NCBI RefSeq assembly: GCF_001273755.1 | Contig: NZ_LGYA01000001.1 | Span: 2,063,814-2,096,818, forward strand | Length of the DNA: 33,005 bases | DNA from: Peribacillus butanolivorans | Lineage (GTDB): Bacteria; Bacillota; Bacilli; Bacillales; DSM-1321 | Direction of reading: 5' to 3' | In this document: piece after piece, positions 15,504 through 25,710 of the stretch | Layout: each line of letters opens with the position of its first letter | How positions within the stretch are numbered: position 1 is the stretch's first letter | The notes under the pieces: model-generated | Database searches by the model: none | Seen by the model: only the letters and a program-made list of their open reading frames with translations | What the model was told of the DNA's origin: nothing | Made by a program: the position numbers and the translations under genes

Positions 15504-15752
15504 TTTTTTAAAGGAATGAAAATGACTATCTAATAACTGCGTCTACCATATAAGGAAATTCCGATTCATTTATAAGGGTGGATACTGTGCTATTAGGTTC
15601 ATCCTTTAAGAATCCATATTACGACTGTTATGCTACATACTAATATGACGTGGTAAGTTTTATTTGGAGATTAATAGAATCATTGTCTGAATTTAGGTTG
15701 CAAAAAAGTAATATAATCCCAAAGTTGCAAAAAAAATCTTGCAGTTTAGTAA

Positions 15753-15766
15753 TGAAGGCGCTACCA
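15753..15766. promoter_or_regulatory. Possible weak cre site upstream of murQ
   Basis: TGAAGGCGCTACCA matches the cre core (TGAA, GCGCT and final CA) but has two departures from consensus. Its position about 85 bases before murQ is suitable for CcpA repression of the amino-sugar operon. Confidence 0.3.
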
Positions 15767-15778
15767 TTGAATATAATA

Positions 15779-15824
15779 TGAAATATAATTTCAAGATTGT
15801 TAAGTATAATTTGAAATTATATTT
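15779..15824. promoter_or_regulatory. Inverted-repeat operator region before murQ (candidate MurR site)
   Basis: AAATATAATTTCAA (15781-15794) and TTGAAATTATATTT (15811-15824) are exact complements separated by 16 bases. Each arm overlaps its own palindrome: TGAAAT-ATA-ATTTCA (15779-15793) and the perfect 17-base TATAATTTGAAATTATA (15805-15821). Two similar palindromes 28 bases apart, ending 14 bases before the ribosome site, fit binding by a dimeric or tetrameric RpiR-type repressor such as the MurR encoded two genes on. A candidate -10 (TATAAT, 15772-15777) lies just before. Binding is inferred. Confidence 0.5.
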
Positions 15825-15850
15825 AAGTGATTGATAATAGGAGGATTTAT

Positions 15851-16765
15851 TTGTCTATGGAAGAACAACTGCGCTCATTAACGACTGAATTACGCAATGA
15901 AGGGACCATGAACATCGACAGTGTAAATACACTGGAAATTATTTCTGCGATTAACAACGAAGATTTAAAAGTGGCAGTAGCCGTACAAGAGGTTTTACCA
16001 GAGATTAAAACGGCAGTTGACTTTGCTTATGAATCGTTAATGAAAGGAGGAAGACTCATCTACATTGGGGCTGGAACGAGCGGTAGACTTGGTGTTCTTG
16101 ATGCAGTGGAATGTCCACCGACTTTTAGCACATCACCGGATATGGTGCTGGGAATAATGGCTGGAGGGGAAAAAGCATTTGTTCGAGCAATTGAAGGAGC
16201 AGAGGATAAAGAAGAGTTTGGGGAAAGAGATTTAAAAAACGTGGATCTTACAGCCAAAGATACGGTTATCGGCATTGCAGCTAGCGGTCGTACTCCTTAT
16301 GTGAAAGGTGCTTTACATTATGCAAGTAAGGTAGGGGCAAAAACGGTGGCTTTATCGTGCAATAAAAACTCCATCATCACGAAAGTCGCTAATATTGGAA
16401 TTGAAGTTGAGGTCGGACCAGAAGTATTAACTGGGTCTACGAGAATGAAAGCGGCAACTGCACATAAAATGGTACTTAATATGATCTCAACAGCTACCAT
16501 GATTAGAATGGGAAAAGTATATGAAAATCTGATGGTTGATGTAAATGTGAGCAATCAAAAACTGAAGGATCGTGCAATAAGCATTATACAAACTGTCACG
16601 GATGTTGAATATGAAATTGCGATGAAAATGCTCGAAAAGGCGAATAATCAGGTTAAACCAGCAATTGTAATGATAAAGACTTCAACAACTTATGATCAAG
16701 CAACGGAGTTACTAGAACAAGCGGATGGAGATGTCAGAAAAGCCATCTCGATACGCCTGGATTAA
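15851..16765 (+). CDS. murQ: N-acetylmuramic acid 6-phosphate etherase
   Basis: A 304-residue SIS-domain enzyme that cleaves the lactyl ether of MurNAc-6-phosphate, giving GlcNAc-6-phosphate and D-lactate. Diagnostic stretches are [35 protein letters not shown] and [20 protein letters not shown], all close to B. subtilis MurQ. The TTG at 15851 lies 6 bases after AGGAGG (15839-15844) and is the likely start; ATG 15857 is 12 bases away. First gene of the wall-recycling operon. Confidence 0.95.
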   Translation: MSMEEQLRSLTTELRNEGTMNIDSVNTLEIISAINNEDLKVAVAVQEVLPEIKTAVDFAYESLMKGGRLIYIGAGTSGRLGVLDAVECPPTFSTSPDMVLGIMAGGEKAFVRAIEGAEDKEEFGERDLKNVDLTAKDTVIGIAASGRTPYVKGALHYASKVGAKTVALSCNKNSIITKVANIGIEVEVGPEVLTGSTRMKAATAHKMVLNMISTATMIRMGKVYENLMVDVNVSNQKLKDRAISIIQTVTDVEYEIAMKMLEKANNQVKPAIVMIKTSTTYDQATELLEQADGDVRKAISIRLD

Positions 16766-16777
16766 GGAGAGAAAGCA

Positions 16778-17635
16778 ATGGCTACAGGAGGATTATCCAT
16801 TATACATACGATGCTAAGCAAGCTTCCACAATCAGAACAAAAACTAGCTGAATATATCCTACAGAATCCTCACGAGGTAGTAAATAGCACTGTACAGGAG
16901 CTGAGCACTTCTGCTCAAACAAGCGGGGCTGCTGTGATAAGGTTGTGCAAATCTCTCGGTTTGAAAGGATTTCAAGATTTGAAAATGCGGATTGCTGGTG
17001 ATTTGATGAAGTCTGTTGAACAGGGTTACCGAGATATTGAGCCTTCAGAATCACTGTATCGGATTGTTGAAAAAACAACCAGTAATACGATTCAGATTAT
17101 TCGTGACACTTCTGAAATTATCGATCACGAGAATCTCAAAAATGCCATTAAATTGCTGCTGAACGCTAAAACAGTTCACTTTTGTGGAGTGGGTGCTTCA
17201 AATATAGTTGCGGCAGACGCTCAGCAAAAACTGCTTCGCATCAACAAAGGGGCAACCGCTTTTACTGATATGCATTTAGTTGCAACTCTGATTGCCAATG
17301 CAAATGAAAATGACATCGTTTTTGCTATTTCATTCTCAGGAGAAACACCTGAAGTTGTCAATATATTAAGGCTTGCTAAAGATCGAGGAGTCAAAACGAT
17401 AGGACTGACTCATTTTGGTCAAACTACGGTATCTTCTTTGTGTGACGCTTCACTTTATACATCCTTTTCAAATGAAGCGCCGTTTCGAAGTGCTGCAACA
17501 TCTTCCCGATTGGCACAGTTATATATGATTGATATTTTATTTTTAGGAATGGCATCAGAACAGTATGAAGAGACTGTCCAATACATTGATAACACACGGG
17601 CAGCCATTAAATCGATGACTGATCATTATAAATGA
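16778..17635 (+). CDS. murR: MurR/RpiR-family transcriptional regulator
   Basis: A 285-residue regulator with an N-terminal helix-turn-helix (about 1-75, VQELSTSAQTSGAAVIRLCK) and a C-terminal SIS sugar-phosphate domain (about 125-260, HFCGVGASNIVAADAQQKLL, IAISFSGETPEVVN-type stretch). It should sense MurNAc-6-phosphate and control this operon. It starts 12 bases after murQ, behind AAGGAGAG. The inverted repeats at 15779-15824 are its likely target. Confidence 0.9.
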   Translation: MATGGLSIIHTMLSKLPQSEQKLAEYILQNPHEVVNSTVQELSTSAQTSGAAVIRLCKSLGLKGFQDLKMRIAGDLMKSVEQGYRDIEPSESLYRIVEKTTSNTIQIIRDTSEIIDHENLKNAIKLLLNAKTVHFCGVGASNIVAADAQQKLLRINKGATAFTDMHLVATLIANANENDIVFAISFSGETPEVVNILRLAKDRGVKTIGLTHFGQTTVSSLCDASLYTSFSNEAPFRSAATSSRLAQLYMIDILFLGMASEQYEETVQYIDNTRAAIKSMTDHYK

Positions 17636-17668
17636 ACATTAGGAGATTTTGACAAGGGGGGCTTTTGG

Positions 17669-19036
17669 ATGGGTAAGGGGGAAAAGTACGCCGATTTAGC
17701 AGGAGTATTATTAGATAAGTTAGGTGGGGCATCAAATGTTGCAGGATCTGCACATTGTATGACCAGGCTGAGGGTATCACCAATCGATCGTTCAAAAGTA
17801 AATATGGATGAAATAAAAAAAACCGAAGGCGTTCTTGGTGTCATTGAAGAGGAAACGATTCAAATCGTTCTAGGTCCAGGAGTAGTGAACAAGGTTTATG
17901 CAGAATTTGAAAAGCTTCTCGCATCTTCTGGAAATTTTAATTTAAAAGAAACAGCTTCCAAGAACAAATCAGAGATTGATAGGAAAAATGCAAAACCTTT
18001 TAAACTATTTTTACGTAGAATTGCGAGTATCTTTATCCCGTTAATTCCTGCATTAGTAGCTTCAGGCCTGATTACAGGAATTACAAAAGCGGTCGTTCAA
18101 GCGGGCTGGCTTGCGGGAGATTCACAATTAGCCATTATATTAACTGTTATCGGATCTGGATTATTTGCTTACCTTGGGATTTTAGTTGGGACGAATGCAG
18201 CAAAGGAATACGGGGGATCACCTGCACTTGGTGCATTGGCTGGTATCTTGGTTATCAATCCGGCAGTCGGCGACATTTCATTGTTTGGTGAAAATTTGCT
18301 CCCAGGACGTGGAGGATTAATTGGAGTCCTTTTTGCCGCGATTTTTATAGCATTTGTGGAAAAGCGGGTAAGGAAATTCATTCCTCAATCACTGGATATA
18401 ATTTTGACTCCAACCATCGCTTTACTTATTACAGGGATTGTCACTTACATTGTTTTTATGCCGGTAGGAGGGTTTTTATCGGATACGATTACGACCGGAT
18501 TATTAAATGTATTAGATATAGGTGGAGTAGTAGCTGGATTTGTGCTTGGAGCTACATTCCTACCGCTGGTCATAACTGGTTTGCATCAAGGTCTAACACC
18601 TGTTCATCTTGAATTGATCAACGCGATTGGAGACGATCCTCTGCTTCCCATTTTGGCAATGGGTGGAGCCGGTCAAGTAGGAGCGGCATTTGCCATCTAT
18701 TTCAAAACCAAGAAAGCAAGCTTAAAGCGAGCGATAGGCGGAGGTCTTCCATCAGGAATGCTTGGTATCGGCGAACCTCTTATATTTGGTGTGACATTAC
18801 CACTCGGCCGTCCTTTCTTAACGGCATGTTTAGGGGCAGGGGTAGGAGGAGCATTTCAAGCGCACTTCGGAATTGCGACTACTGCAATCGGTGTATCTGG
18901 ATTACCACTTACCTTTTTAGTTCATCCAAACCAAATTGTGCTTTTCTTGGCAGGGTTATTCCTTTCCTATGTAGCAGGATTTATTTTTACGTATTTATTT
19001 GGATTTAAAGATGAAATGGCAGTTGAATTCAAGTGA
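17669..19036 (+). CDS. murP: PTS N-acetylmuramic acid transporter, EIIBC
   Basis: A 455-residue fusion: an N-terminal EIIB domain (about 1-85) with the phosphorylated Cys30 in SAHCMTRLR, a linker, and an EIIC membrane domain (about 105-450) with GLHQGLTPVHLELIN and GEPLIFGVTLPLGRPF. It lacks EIIA, so phosphate must come from a shared EIIA such as that of the glucose system, as known for B. subtilis MurP. Imports and phosphorylates MurNAc, or MurNAc-GlcNAc given the MupG gene next to it. AAGGGGGG precedes the start. Confidence 0.9.
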   Translation: MGKGEKYADLAGVLLDKLGGASNVAGSAHCMTRLRVSPIDRSKVNMDEIKKTEGVLGVIEEETIQIVLGPGVVNKVYAEFEKLLASSGNFNLKETASKNKSEIDRKNAKPFKLFLRRIASIFIPLIPALVASGLITGITKAVVQAGWLAGDSQLAIILTVIGSGLFAYLGILVGTNAAKEYGGSPALGALAGILVINPAVGDISLFGENLLPGRGGLIGVLFAAIFIAFVEKRVRKFIPQSLDIILTPTIALLITGIVTYIVFMPVGGFLSDTITTGLLNVLDIGGVVAGFVLGATFLPLVITGLHQGLTPVHLELINAIGDDPLLPILAMGGAGQVGAAFAIYFKTKKASLKRAIGGGLPSGMLGIGEPLIFGVTLPLGRPFLTACLGAGVGGAFQAHFGIATTAIGVSGLPLTFLVHPNQIVLFLAGLFLSYVAGFIFTYLFGFKDEMAVEFK

Positions 19037-20058
19037 TTGGAATCTCTTTTTATCTACAAGACCCAGATGCAGAAACACAAATCATTCATGCAGCAAACCT
19101 AGGTGTGAAGCGAGCATTTACCTCGCTTCATATTCCTGAAGAAAAAGGTGATCACGTACAAAGAATGGTAGAACTATTAAAGCTTGTAGAGTCATATGAA
19201 ATGGAAATCCATGCAGATGTCTCAATAAACACGCTTAATCATTTGGGAATTAGCAATTTTGAGGATTTATCTTCATTAGGGGTAAAGGGAATTCGCTTGG
19301 ATGATGGGTTTGACTATGAAACGATAAGATCTTTATCTGAGGTATTTTCTCTTTCACTAAACGCAAGTACGTTAAAGGAAGATGAACTAATGGCGGTACT
19401 TGGGAGCGGAATAAAACCTGAGAGTCTCATAGCCTGGCATAACTTCTATCCAAGGCGTGAAACGGGTCTCGAGGAAGAATTCTTTCAAAATCAAAATCAA
19501 ATGTTCAAGAAATATGGGATACCTATTGTTGCTTTTATCCCGGGTTCAGGAAGTAAGCGAGGACCCCTTCATGATGGTCTTCCGACGCTTGAAAAACACA
19601 GGTTTATGAATCCTTTTGCTGCCGGAGTTGAACTGTTTCAGCAAGTGGATGGAGTATATATTGGAGATCAAGGTGTGGAAAACGATTTGATTGGAAACCT
19701 ATCCGCCTTCAATGATCGGAATATTCTATCTATTCGCGTGAAGTCTTCCGTTTTGCAAAGCGGTATTTACGATTTGCGGCCAGATGTTTCAAGGGATGTG
19801 TATCGGCTACAACATACCCGTGTCACAACACAGGTTAAGCCGCAAAATACTGTCGAACGCTGCCTTGGTTCCATTACGATGGACAATGATGCATATGGGC
19901 GATATCGGGGAGAGGTCCAAATTTGCAGGCGAGATTTAGAAGCAAATCATCGAGTCAATGTGATAGGGCTAGTTATAGAGGAAGATCTTCCTTTGATAGC
20001 GCTACTAGAACCTGGTCAATCCGTAAAGATACAAGTGAAGAATTATATAGAGACTTAG
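19033..20058 (+). CDS. mupG: 6-phospho-N-acetylmuramidase, MupG/DUF871 family
   Basis: A 341-residue protein of the MupG (DUF871) family: an N-terminal TIM-barrel (about 1-235) beginning GISFYLQDPDAETQIIHAAN and containing AWHNFYPRRETGL and AFIPGSGSKRGPLHDGLPTL, followed by a small cyclophilin-like domain with GSITMDNDAYGRYRGEVQI. In S. aureus MupG splits MurNAc-6P-GlcNAc inside the cell. The GTG start overlaps the murP stop (GTGA), so it is translationally coupled to the transporter, which suits a substrate delivered by MurP. Confidence 0.88.
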   Translation: MIGISFYLQDPDAETQIIHAANLGVKRAFTSLHIPEEKGDHVQRMVELLKLVESYEMEIHADVSINTLNHLGISNFEDLSSLGVKGIRLDDGFDYETIRSLSEVFSLSLNASTLKEDELMAVLGSGIKPESLIAWHNFYPRRETGLEEEFFQNQNQMFKKYGIPIVAFIPGSGSKRGPLHDGLPTLEKHRFMNPFAAGVELFQQVDGVYIGDQGVENDLIGNLSAFNDRNILSIRVKSSVLQSGIYDLRPDVSRDVYRLQHTRVTTQVKPQNTVERCLGSITMDNDAYGRYRGEVQICRRDLEANHRVNVIGLVIEEDLPLIALLEPGQSVKIQVKNYIET

Positions 20059-20442
20059 AAATACATGGAAAATAGGTGATCATTTCACTCACGACCAAAG
20101 CCTTTGCTCAGCAAGTGTTAATTAAGCAACTGTAGTTGTTAGTAACGATACGCAAATGGGGTTTTCTGTCATTAAAAAAGCTGAGATTCCAGAATAAGCT
20201 AGATTTTCCTGGAAAAGAAAAAAGTGAATGAGAAATTGAAAAAGGTGCTACTGGATTTTAAGGGGCTGCTTTTATTGTCATAAAAGTGTGGGAATTTGTA
20301 AAAAAAATTATACGGTTAACAACACTTAGGAGCCGGGCACAAAAGTGTACTAGTGATATTGATTATATCTCTTGAGAAGCTTTTTACCTACTACTGCTAA
20401 GAAAGCCTTTTGAGATTAAAAAGTAAAAAGGAGGATGCCAAA
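20059..20442 (+). other. Intergenic region with no clear gene
   Basis: This 384-base gap interrupts the mur operon. No ribosome site plus open frame and no terminator with a T-run was found. A short stretch around 20140-20200 translates as VVVSNDTQMGFSVIKKAEIPE and vaguely recalls the ligand-domain of a LacI-type regulator, so it may hold a gene relic, but this is weak. A separate promoter for nagZ could lie here; I cannot point to one. Confidence 0.3.
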
Positions 20443-22395
20443 ATGAATAAAAAGATATGGGCACCTGCTGGGTTAGCTTTTTCCTTGGCTTTATCCACTC
20501 TTGGTGGAGTTACATCAGCAAGGGAGTTTGCGGAAGAAAAACCAGTGCCGGATGTTCAGACAATCGTAGAAAATATGTCCATAGAGGAGAAAGTCGGTCA
20601 AATGCTTATGCCAGATTTTCGTAATTGGCAAGAACAAGGAGAAAGCAAAGCAACAGGTTTTATAGAAATGAACTCAGAAGTTGCAAGCATCATTGAAAAA
20701 TATCATTTAGGCGGAGTGATCTTGTTTGCTGAAAATGTTGTAGATACCGAGCAAACGGTACGGCTGACAGATGGTTTACAGAATGCGAGCAAGGATCTTC
20801 CACTATTTATAACTATTGATCAGGAAGGAGGAATCGTAACTCGCCTTCAAACAGGAACGAATCTTCCGGGAAATATGGCGCTGGGTGCAACTAGAAATAA
20901 GAATTACGCCTATCAGTCTGGAGAAATCATCGGCAAGGAATTGTCCTCTCTTGGTATAAATGTAAATTTTGGACCGGCTGTTGATGTCAATAATAACCCC
21001 GGAAATCCAGTTATTGGCGTCCGTTCCTTCAGTTCTGATCCAGATCTTGTATCAAAACTTGGGATTCAAACCATAAAAGGATTGCAAAGCCAGAATATGA
21101 TAGCAACGACTAAGCATTTCCCTGGTCATGGAGATACGGCGGTTGATAGTCATTATGGTCTTCCTCTTGTCTCGCATAATAAAGAGCGCTTACGTTCTAT
21201 CGAGTTACTTCCTTTCCAAAAGGCAATCGATGCTGGAGTAGATATGATGATGACCGCACATGTTCAATTTCCTGCATTCGATGATACTACTTATATCAGT
21301 AAAAAAGACGGACAAGAAATTATGGTGCCGGCAACACTGTCACAGAAGGTCATTACTGGTCTTTTACGTGAAGAAATGGGATTTGAAGGCGTAGTGGTTA
21401 CAGATGCATTGAATATGAAAGCCATTGCGGACAATTTTGGACAAGAAGATGCTGTTGTTTTGGCCTTGAAATCGGGTGTAGATATTGCATTGATGCCTGC
21501 ACAAGTAAACTCACTTCAAATGGAAAAGAATATAACCTCTGTATTCGATGCAGTGAAGGAAGCCGTGGAAAGTGGTGAAATTCCGCTTGATCAAGTCAAT
21601 CGTTCTGTAACAAGAATACTTGAGCTAAAAGTGAAAAGAGGAATTCTAAAGCCGGGAAAAGTCGCTGCTGACACTCCAATTGATAAAAAAATATTAAGGG
21701 CTCTTCAAGTGGTCGGTAATAAAAATCATTTGAAAAAAGAAAGGAAAATCGCGGAAGATGCAATCACTCTTTTGAAAAATGAAGATAAAACATTGCCCTT
21801 CAAACCTAAGAAAAATGAAAACATTTTAGTTCTTGCTCCTTTTGCCGATCAGGTTGAATCTATGTCAAGGAGCATCCATGAATTAGTTGATCAAAATAGG
21901 ATAAAGAAAGTCCAAGTAACAGGTATGAGTTTTTCAGAAAAGTCATTCACTAGTGAAGTGGCAAGACTCATTGATGAAGCCGACTATGTCATTACCGGGT
22001 CCTATATTGTAAAAAACGATCCGGCTGTAAATGATGGAGTGATTGATGACAGTATTCAAGATTCAAGCAAGTGGGCAACAGCCTTTCCAAGAGCGGCAAT
22101 GAAATATGCACAGAAAAAAGATAAAGGGTTTGTGTTAATGAGTGTAAGAAACCCTTATGATGTTGCCAATTTTGAAGAAGCAAAAGCCGTGATGGCTGTA
22201 TACGGATTTAAAGGATATTCAAATGGGCGGTATAGGCAGTCAAATATACCGGCAGGCATCGCGACGATCTTTGGAGAATCAAAACCGAGAGGGACGTTGC
22301 CAGTAGATATTCCATCGGTGACAAAACCATCCGAAAGCCTATATAAATTTGGGTATGGATTAGATATTAAATCAGGCAAGCCTATTAAAAAGTAG
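20443..22395 (+). CDS. nagZ: Exported beta-N-acetylglucosaminidase, GH3
   Basis: A 650-residue secreted enzyme close in length to B. subtilis NagZ (YbbD). The signal peptide spans residues 1-27, ending VTSA before RE, with no lipobox cysteine, so it should be released or wall-bound rather than lipidated. The GH3 domain includes [13 protein letters not shown], the acid/base loop [14 protein letters not shown] (about 224-237) and [11 protein letters not shown] with the nucleophile aspartate. A C-terminal alpha/beta domain follows (about 430-640). It removes GlcNAc from the non-reducing ends of wall fragments. The ATG at 20443 follows AAGGAGG. Confidence 0.93.
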   Translation: MNKKIWAPAGLAFSLALSTLGGVTSAREFAEEKPVPDVQTIVENMSIEEKVGQMLMPDFRNWQEQGESKATGFIEMNSEVASIIEKYHLGGVILFAENVVDTEQTVRLTDGLQNASKDLPLFITIDQEGGIVTRLQTGTNLPGNMALGATRNKNYAYQSGEIIGKELSSLGINVNFGPAVDVNNNPGNPVIGVRSFSSDPDLVSKLGIQTIKGLQSQNMIATTKHFPGHGDTAVDSHYGLPLVSHNKERLRSIELLPFQKAIDAGVDMMMTAHVQFPAFDDTTYISKKDGQEIMVPATLSQKVITGLLREEMGFEGVVVTDALNMKAIADNFGQEDAVVLALKSGVDIALMPAQVNSLQMEKNITSVFDAVKEAVESGEIPLDQVNRSVTRILELKVKRGILKPGKVAADTPIDKKILRALQVVGNKNHLKKERKIAEDAITLLKNEDKTLPFKPKKNENILVLAPFADQVESMSRSIHELVDQNRIKKVQVTGMSFSEKSFTSEVARLIDEADYVITGSYIVKNDPAVNDGVIDDSIQDSSKWATAFPRAAMKYAQKKDKGFVLMSVRNPYDVANFEEAKAVMAVYGFKGYSNGRYRQSNIPAGIATIFGESKPRGTLPVDIPSVTKPSESLYKFGYGLDIKSGKPIKK

Positions 22396-22407
22396 AGGGG
22401 AAACACA

Positions 22408-23646
22408 ATGAAAAGAATTCTTATTATATTCACCATTTGTCTGTTGACCTTTAGTATAGTTTCCTCTAAAAGTGTTACTGCCGATAAGGAAAAGAAAAAA
22501 CAAAAGGTCAGGCCTGGTATTGAAGTTCTTTTAAAAGAAGAGAAGGATGTACTTAAAGGAAAAAAGGTGGGGTTGATTACAAATCCAACAGGAATCGATT
22601 CCAAATTAACGAGCATCGTTGATCTGCTTTATGACGATCCGGATATTGAATTAACTGCGTTATATGGACCCGAACATGGGGTTCGTGGAGATGCGCAGGC
22701 AGGGGCAAGCGTTGAATTTTATATAGATGAAAAAACAGGATTGCCCGTTTATAGCTTGTACGGTAAAACGAAAAAGCCAACGCCTGAAATGTTAGAAGGT
22801 GTAGAGGCTCTTGTCTTTGATATCCAAGATGTCGGAACGCGTTATTACACCTATATTTATACGATGGCCTATGCAATGGAAGCCGCGAAAGAAAATAACA
22901 TCCCGTTTATCGTGTTAGACAGGCCGAATCCGCAAGGGGGGATATCAGTAGATGGACCAGTACTTGAACCGGAATTCTCATCATTTGTTGGTTTGTATCC
23001 GATTCCGCTTAAACATGGGATGACAGTCGGCGAACTCGCTACATTGTTTAATAAAGAGTTTAAAATTGGTGCAGATTTAAAGGTCATTAAAATGAAAGGC
23101 TGGAAGCGCTCGATGGATTATGACGAAACTGGGCTTCCATTTGTCTTGCCATCGCCAAATATGCCAGCAGTGTCCACTACATTTGTATATCCAGCTACAG
23201 GGTTAATTGAGGGCACAAATGTCTCGGAAGGCAGAGGGACGACTAAGCCATTCGAATTAATCGGTGCACCGTATATCAACAGCGATGAACTTGCGGGAAA
23301 ATTAAATGGACTACGTTTGCCCGGTGTGAAATTTAGGGCTGCCTCTTTTACACCTTCGTTTTCAAAGTATGCAGGTAAACTTAGCCATGGAGTTGAAATC
23401 TATGTAACCGATCGTGATGAATTTAGGGCTGTACCAACTGGACTGCACATCATCAAGACCATTCATGATCTTTATCCAGATGATTTCGAATTTCTCGCAG
23501 CCAATAATTTCAGTCTATTAATAGGTAATGACTGGGTGAGAACAATGATTAAAGAAGGCTCATCTGTGAATGAAATTATGAAAGAATATCAGCCAGAGCA
23601 AGAAGCTTTTAAAAAGGTTCGCGCACAGTATTTACTCTATAAATAA
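22408..23646 (+). CDS. namZ: Exported exo-beta-N-acetylmuramidase, NamZ/DUF1343 family
   Basis: A 412-residue protein of the DUF1343 family, now known from B. subtilis YbbC/NamZ to remove terminal MurNAc. A hydrophobic signal sequence covers residues 1-26. Family stretches seen are KVGLITNPTGID, LYGPEHGVRGDAQAGA, VFDIQDVGTRYYTYIYTM, PSPNMPAVSTTFVYP and NVSEGRGTTKPFELIG. It starts 12 bases after nagZ behind AGAGGGG; together the two exoenzymes would shorten wall chains one sugar at a time outside the cell. Confidence 0.92.
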   Translation: MKRILIIFTICLLTFSIVSSKSVTADKEKKKQKVRPGIEVLLKEEKDVLKGKKVGLITNPTGIDSKLTSIVDLLYDDPDIELTALYGPEHGVRGDAQAGASVEFYIDEKTGLPVYSLYGKTKKPTPEMLEGVEALVFDIQDVGTRYYTYIYTMAYAMEAAKENNIPFIVLDRPNPQGGISVDGPVLEPEFSSFVGLYPIPLKHGMTVGELATLFNKEFKIGADLKVIKMKGWKRSMDYDETGLPFVLPSPNMPAVSTTFVYPATGLIEGTNVSEGRGTTKPFELIGAPYINSDELAGKLNGLRLPGVKFRAASFTPSFSKYAGKLSHGVEIYVTDRDEFRAVPTGLHIIKTIHDLYPDDFEFLAANNFSLLIGNDWVRTMIKEGSSVNEIMKEYQPEQEAFKKVRAQYLLYK

Positions 23647-23658
23647 CCGGAGGAACTT

Positions 23659-23690
23659 AGAAAAGTCTGTAAGGACTTTTCTTTTTTTTA
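23659..23690 (+). terminator. Terminator after namZ
   Basis: AGAAAAGTC (23659-23667) pairs perfectly with GACTTTTCT (23674-23682) and runs into a T-run. It closes the mur operon; the PTS gene that follows probably has its own promoter in 23691-23826. Confidence 0.8.
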
Positions 23691-23826
23691 TTAAAGGGGT
23701 ATAACGTAAAGAATTTCCTAGAAATAGAGAGTTTATAAAAGAAAAGAAGTTCTAAAAAAGAAGAAACCGCTGTCTAATAGGTGTATAGAGTTATCCTAAA
23801 TTTATAACTGTCAGGGGGAAAGTGGG

Positions 23827-25299
23827 ATGAAAAAATATCTTCAAAAAATTGGCCGTTCATTGATGTTGCCAGTAGCAGTATTACCGGCAGCTGCCATTTT
23901 AATGGGGATTGGTTATTGGATAGATCCAGCAGGATGGGGAGAGGGAAGTCCGATAGCGGCTTTCTTAATTAAAGCTGGTTCTTCCATCATTGGCAATATG
24001 TCTATCTTGTTTGCTGTCGGGGTTGCATTGGGGATGTCGAAAGGAAAAGATGGTTCAGCCGCTTTGAGTGGGCTGGTAGCCTATCTAGTCGTAACGACAT
24101 TGCTTGCCACAGAATCAGTAGCTATGCTGCAAGGTATTGATGTAGAAAGTGTAAATCCAGCATTTGAGAAAATAGAAAATCAATTTGTCGGAATTCTCTC
24201 GGGCCTTATAGCTGCTGCTATGTATAATCGGTTTAGTAAGGTCGAGCTGCCGGATGCCCTCGCTTTCTTTAGTGGTAAACGGCTGGTCCCCATACTGACT
24301 GCGGTTATTATGTTACTCGTTTCCCTTATATTATTTTTTGTATGGCCGCTCATCTACTCTTTGTTAGTTAATTTCGGTGAAGCGATAAGTGGATTAGGTG
24401 CTGCAGGTGCAGGACTTTATGGATTCTTCAATCGGTTATTGATACCAACGGGTTTACATCATGCATTAAACTCCGTGTTCTGGTTTGATGTAATTGGACT
24501 TAACGATATCGGTAATTTCTGGGCAGGAACTGGAACAAAAGGAACTACAGGCATGTATCAAGCCGGATTCTTCCCTGTCATGATGTTCGGATTGCCTGCC
24601 GCGGCACTTGCTATGTACCATTCAGCAAAATCTAAGAAGAAAAAACAAGTGGCGTCATTAATGCTCGCTGCAGGATTTGCTTCATTTTTTACAGGAGTTA
24701 CAGAACCTCTTGAATTTGCCTTCATGTTTGTAGCACCTGCACTTTTTGTTGTTCATGCTTTATTAACAGGTATTTCGTTAGCAATTGCTGCATCTTTCCA
24801 ATGGACAGCAGGTTTTGGTTTTAGTGCGGGCTTTGTTGACTTTGTTTTAAGTTCAAGATTGCCATTAGCAAATGAACCTTATATGCTCCTTCTTCAAGGG
24901 TTAGCTTTCGCTGTCATTTACTATTTCTTATTCCGCTTCTTGATCGCAAAGTTTAACTTAATGACTCCAGGGAGGGAGGATGATACAGATGAAGAACTTA
25001 ATGGTGGAGGAGTAGAGGCAAATGCAAGCAACCATGCTGAGTCAACAGGAAGTAAATTCTTTGGGATGGCTGCTGCGATTTATGAAGGCTTAGGTGGAGA
25101 CGCTAATGTAACGTCTGTTGACAACTGTATAACCCGTTTGAGAGTAGAAGTGAAGAATATGGGAGCAGTTGATCAAAATAAAATTAAATCTACAGGAGTC
25201 GCGGGAATCAATATCGTTGGTCCACATAGCATTCAAGTCGTTGTGGGTACGCAGGTACAATTCGTAGCGGATGAAATTGAAAAGATTCGTAGACAATAG
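23827..25299 (+). CDS. nagP: PTS N-acetylglucosamine-type transporter, EIICB
   Basis: A 490-residue fusion with an N-terminal EIIC domain (about 1-380; MKKYLQKIGRSLMLPVAVLP, LIPTGLHHALNSVFWFD, GVTEPLEFAFMFVAP) and a C-terminal EIIB domain (about 415-490) whose Cys434 lies in DNCITRLR. EIIA is absent. The EIIC sequence fits the NagP/NagE group, and the place after nagZ and namZ supports GlcNAc uptake; a glucose-type role is less likely. CAGGGGGAAAG precedes the ATG. Confidence 0.87.
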   Translation: MKKYLQKIGRSLMLPVAVLPAAAILMGIGYWIDPAGWGEGSPIAAFLIKAGSSIIGNMSILFAVGVALGMSKGKDGSAALSGLVAYLVVTTLLATESVAMLQGIDVESVNPAFEKIENQFVGILSGLIAAAMYNRFSKVELPDALAFFSGKRLVPILTAVIMLLVSLILFFVWPLIYSLLVNFGEAISGLGAAGAGLYGFFNRLLIPTGLHHALNSVFWFDVIGLNDIGNFWAGTGTKGTTGMYQAGFFPVMMFGLPAAALAMYHSAKSKKKKQVASLMLAAGFASFFTGVTEPLEFAFMFVAPALFVVHALLTGISLAIAASFQWTAGFGFSAGFVDFVLSSRLPLANEPYMLLLQGLAFAVIYYFLFRFLIAKFNLMTPGREDDTDEELNGGGVEANASNHAESTGSKFFGMAAAIYEGLGGDANVTSVDNCITRLRVEVKNMGAVDQNKIKSTGVAGINIVGPHSIQVVVGTQVQFVADEIEKIRRQ

Positions 25300-25398
25300 A
25301 GCTCCCATTATTAGTTGTTCGAGTAATCCTTCATCTTTCATCTAGAACTGCAAGAACAACTAGTTTACTTGCGAGATTATTAGACAAGGATTATACTC

Positions 25399-25445
25399 AA
25401 CGATCAGGAATGAGATCCCGTTCCATACCTGATCGTTTTAGATTA
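25399..25445 (+). terminator. Terminator after nagP
   Basis: AACGATCAGG (25399-25408) pairs with CCTGATCGTT (25428-25437), with a smaller inner stem (GGAA/TTCC), followed by TTAGATTATT. The stem is strong and the T-tract modest. Confidence 0.7.
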
Positions 25446-25710
25446 TTATAGAAAGCGTTATAGTAACGAATTATCAAGCCTGAGTACACTTTGATCAAAA
25501 AACATTTATTTTAGCTTTTTTAATGAACACTGGGTAGAAATTAGAATAAAACAAATCAATGTTTTATAATATATTAAGGATATTTGTTTGGAGGGTATTG
25601 GATGACGTTTGGAGAATAAATTAAGAGATTAAATAATTTAATCTCACATATAAATCATTTGAAAGAATTCTTTATTCATTCTCATGCGTAATTTTCAGCT
25701 AATGATGGCT

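Noticed and set aside
20140..20200. LacI-type regulator relic in the mur operon gap
   Set aside because: About 20 codons only vaguely recall a LacI ligand domain; too short and unsupported for a gene call.
23770..23815. NagR/YvoA operator upstream of nagP
   Set aside because: A GGTGTATAGAG stretch recalls the dre consensus but is not palindromic enough to call.
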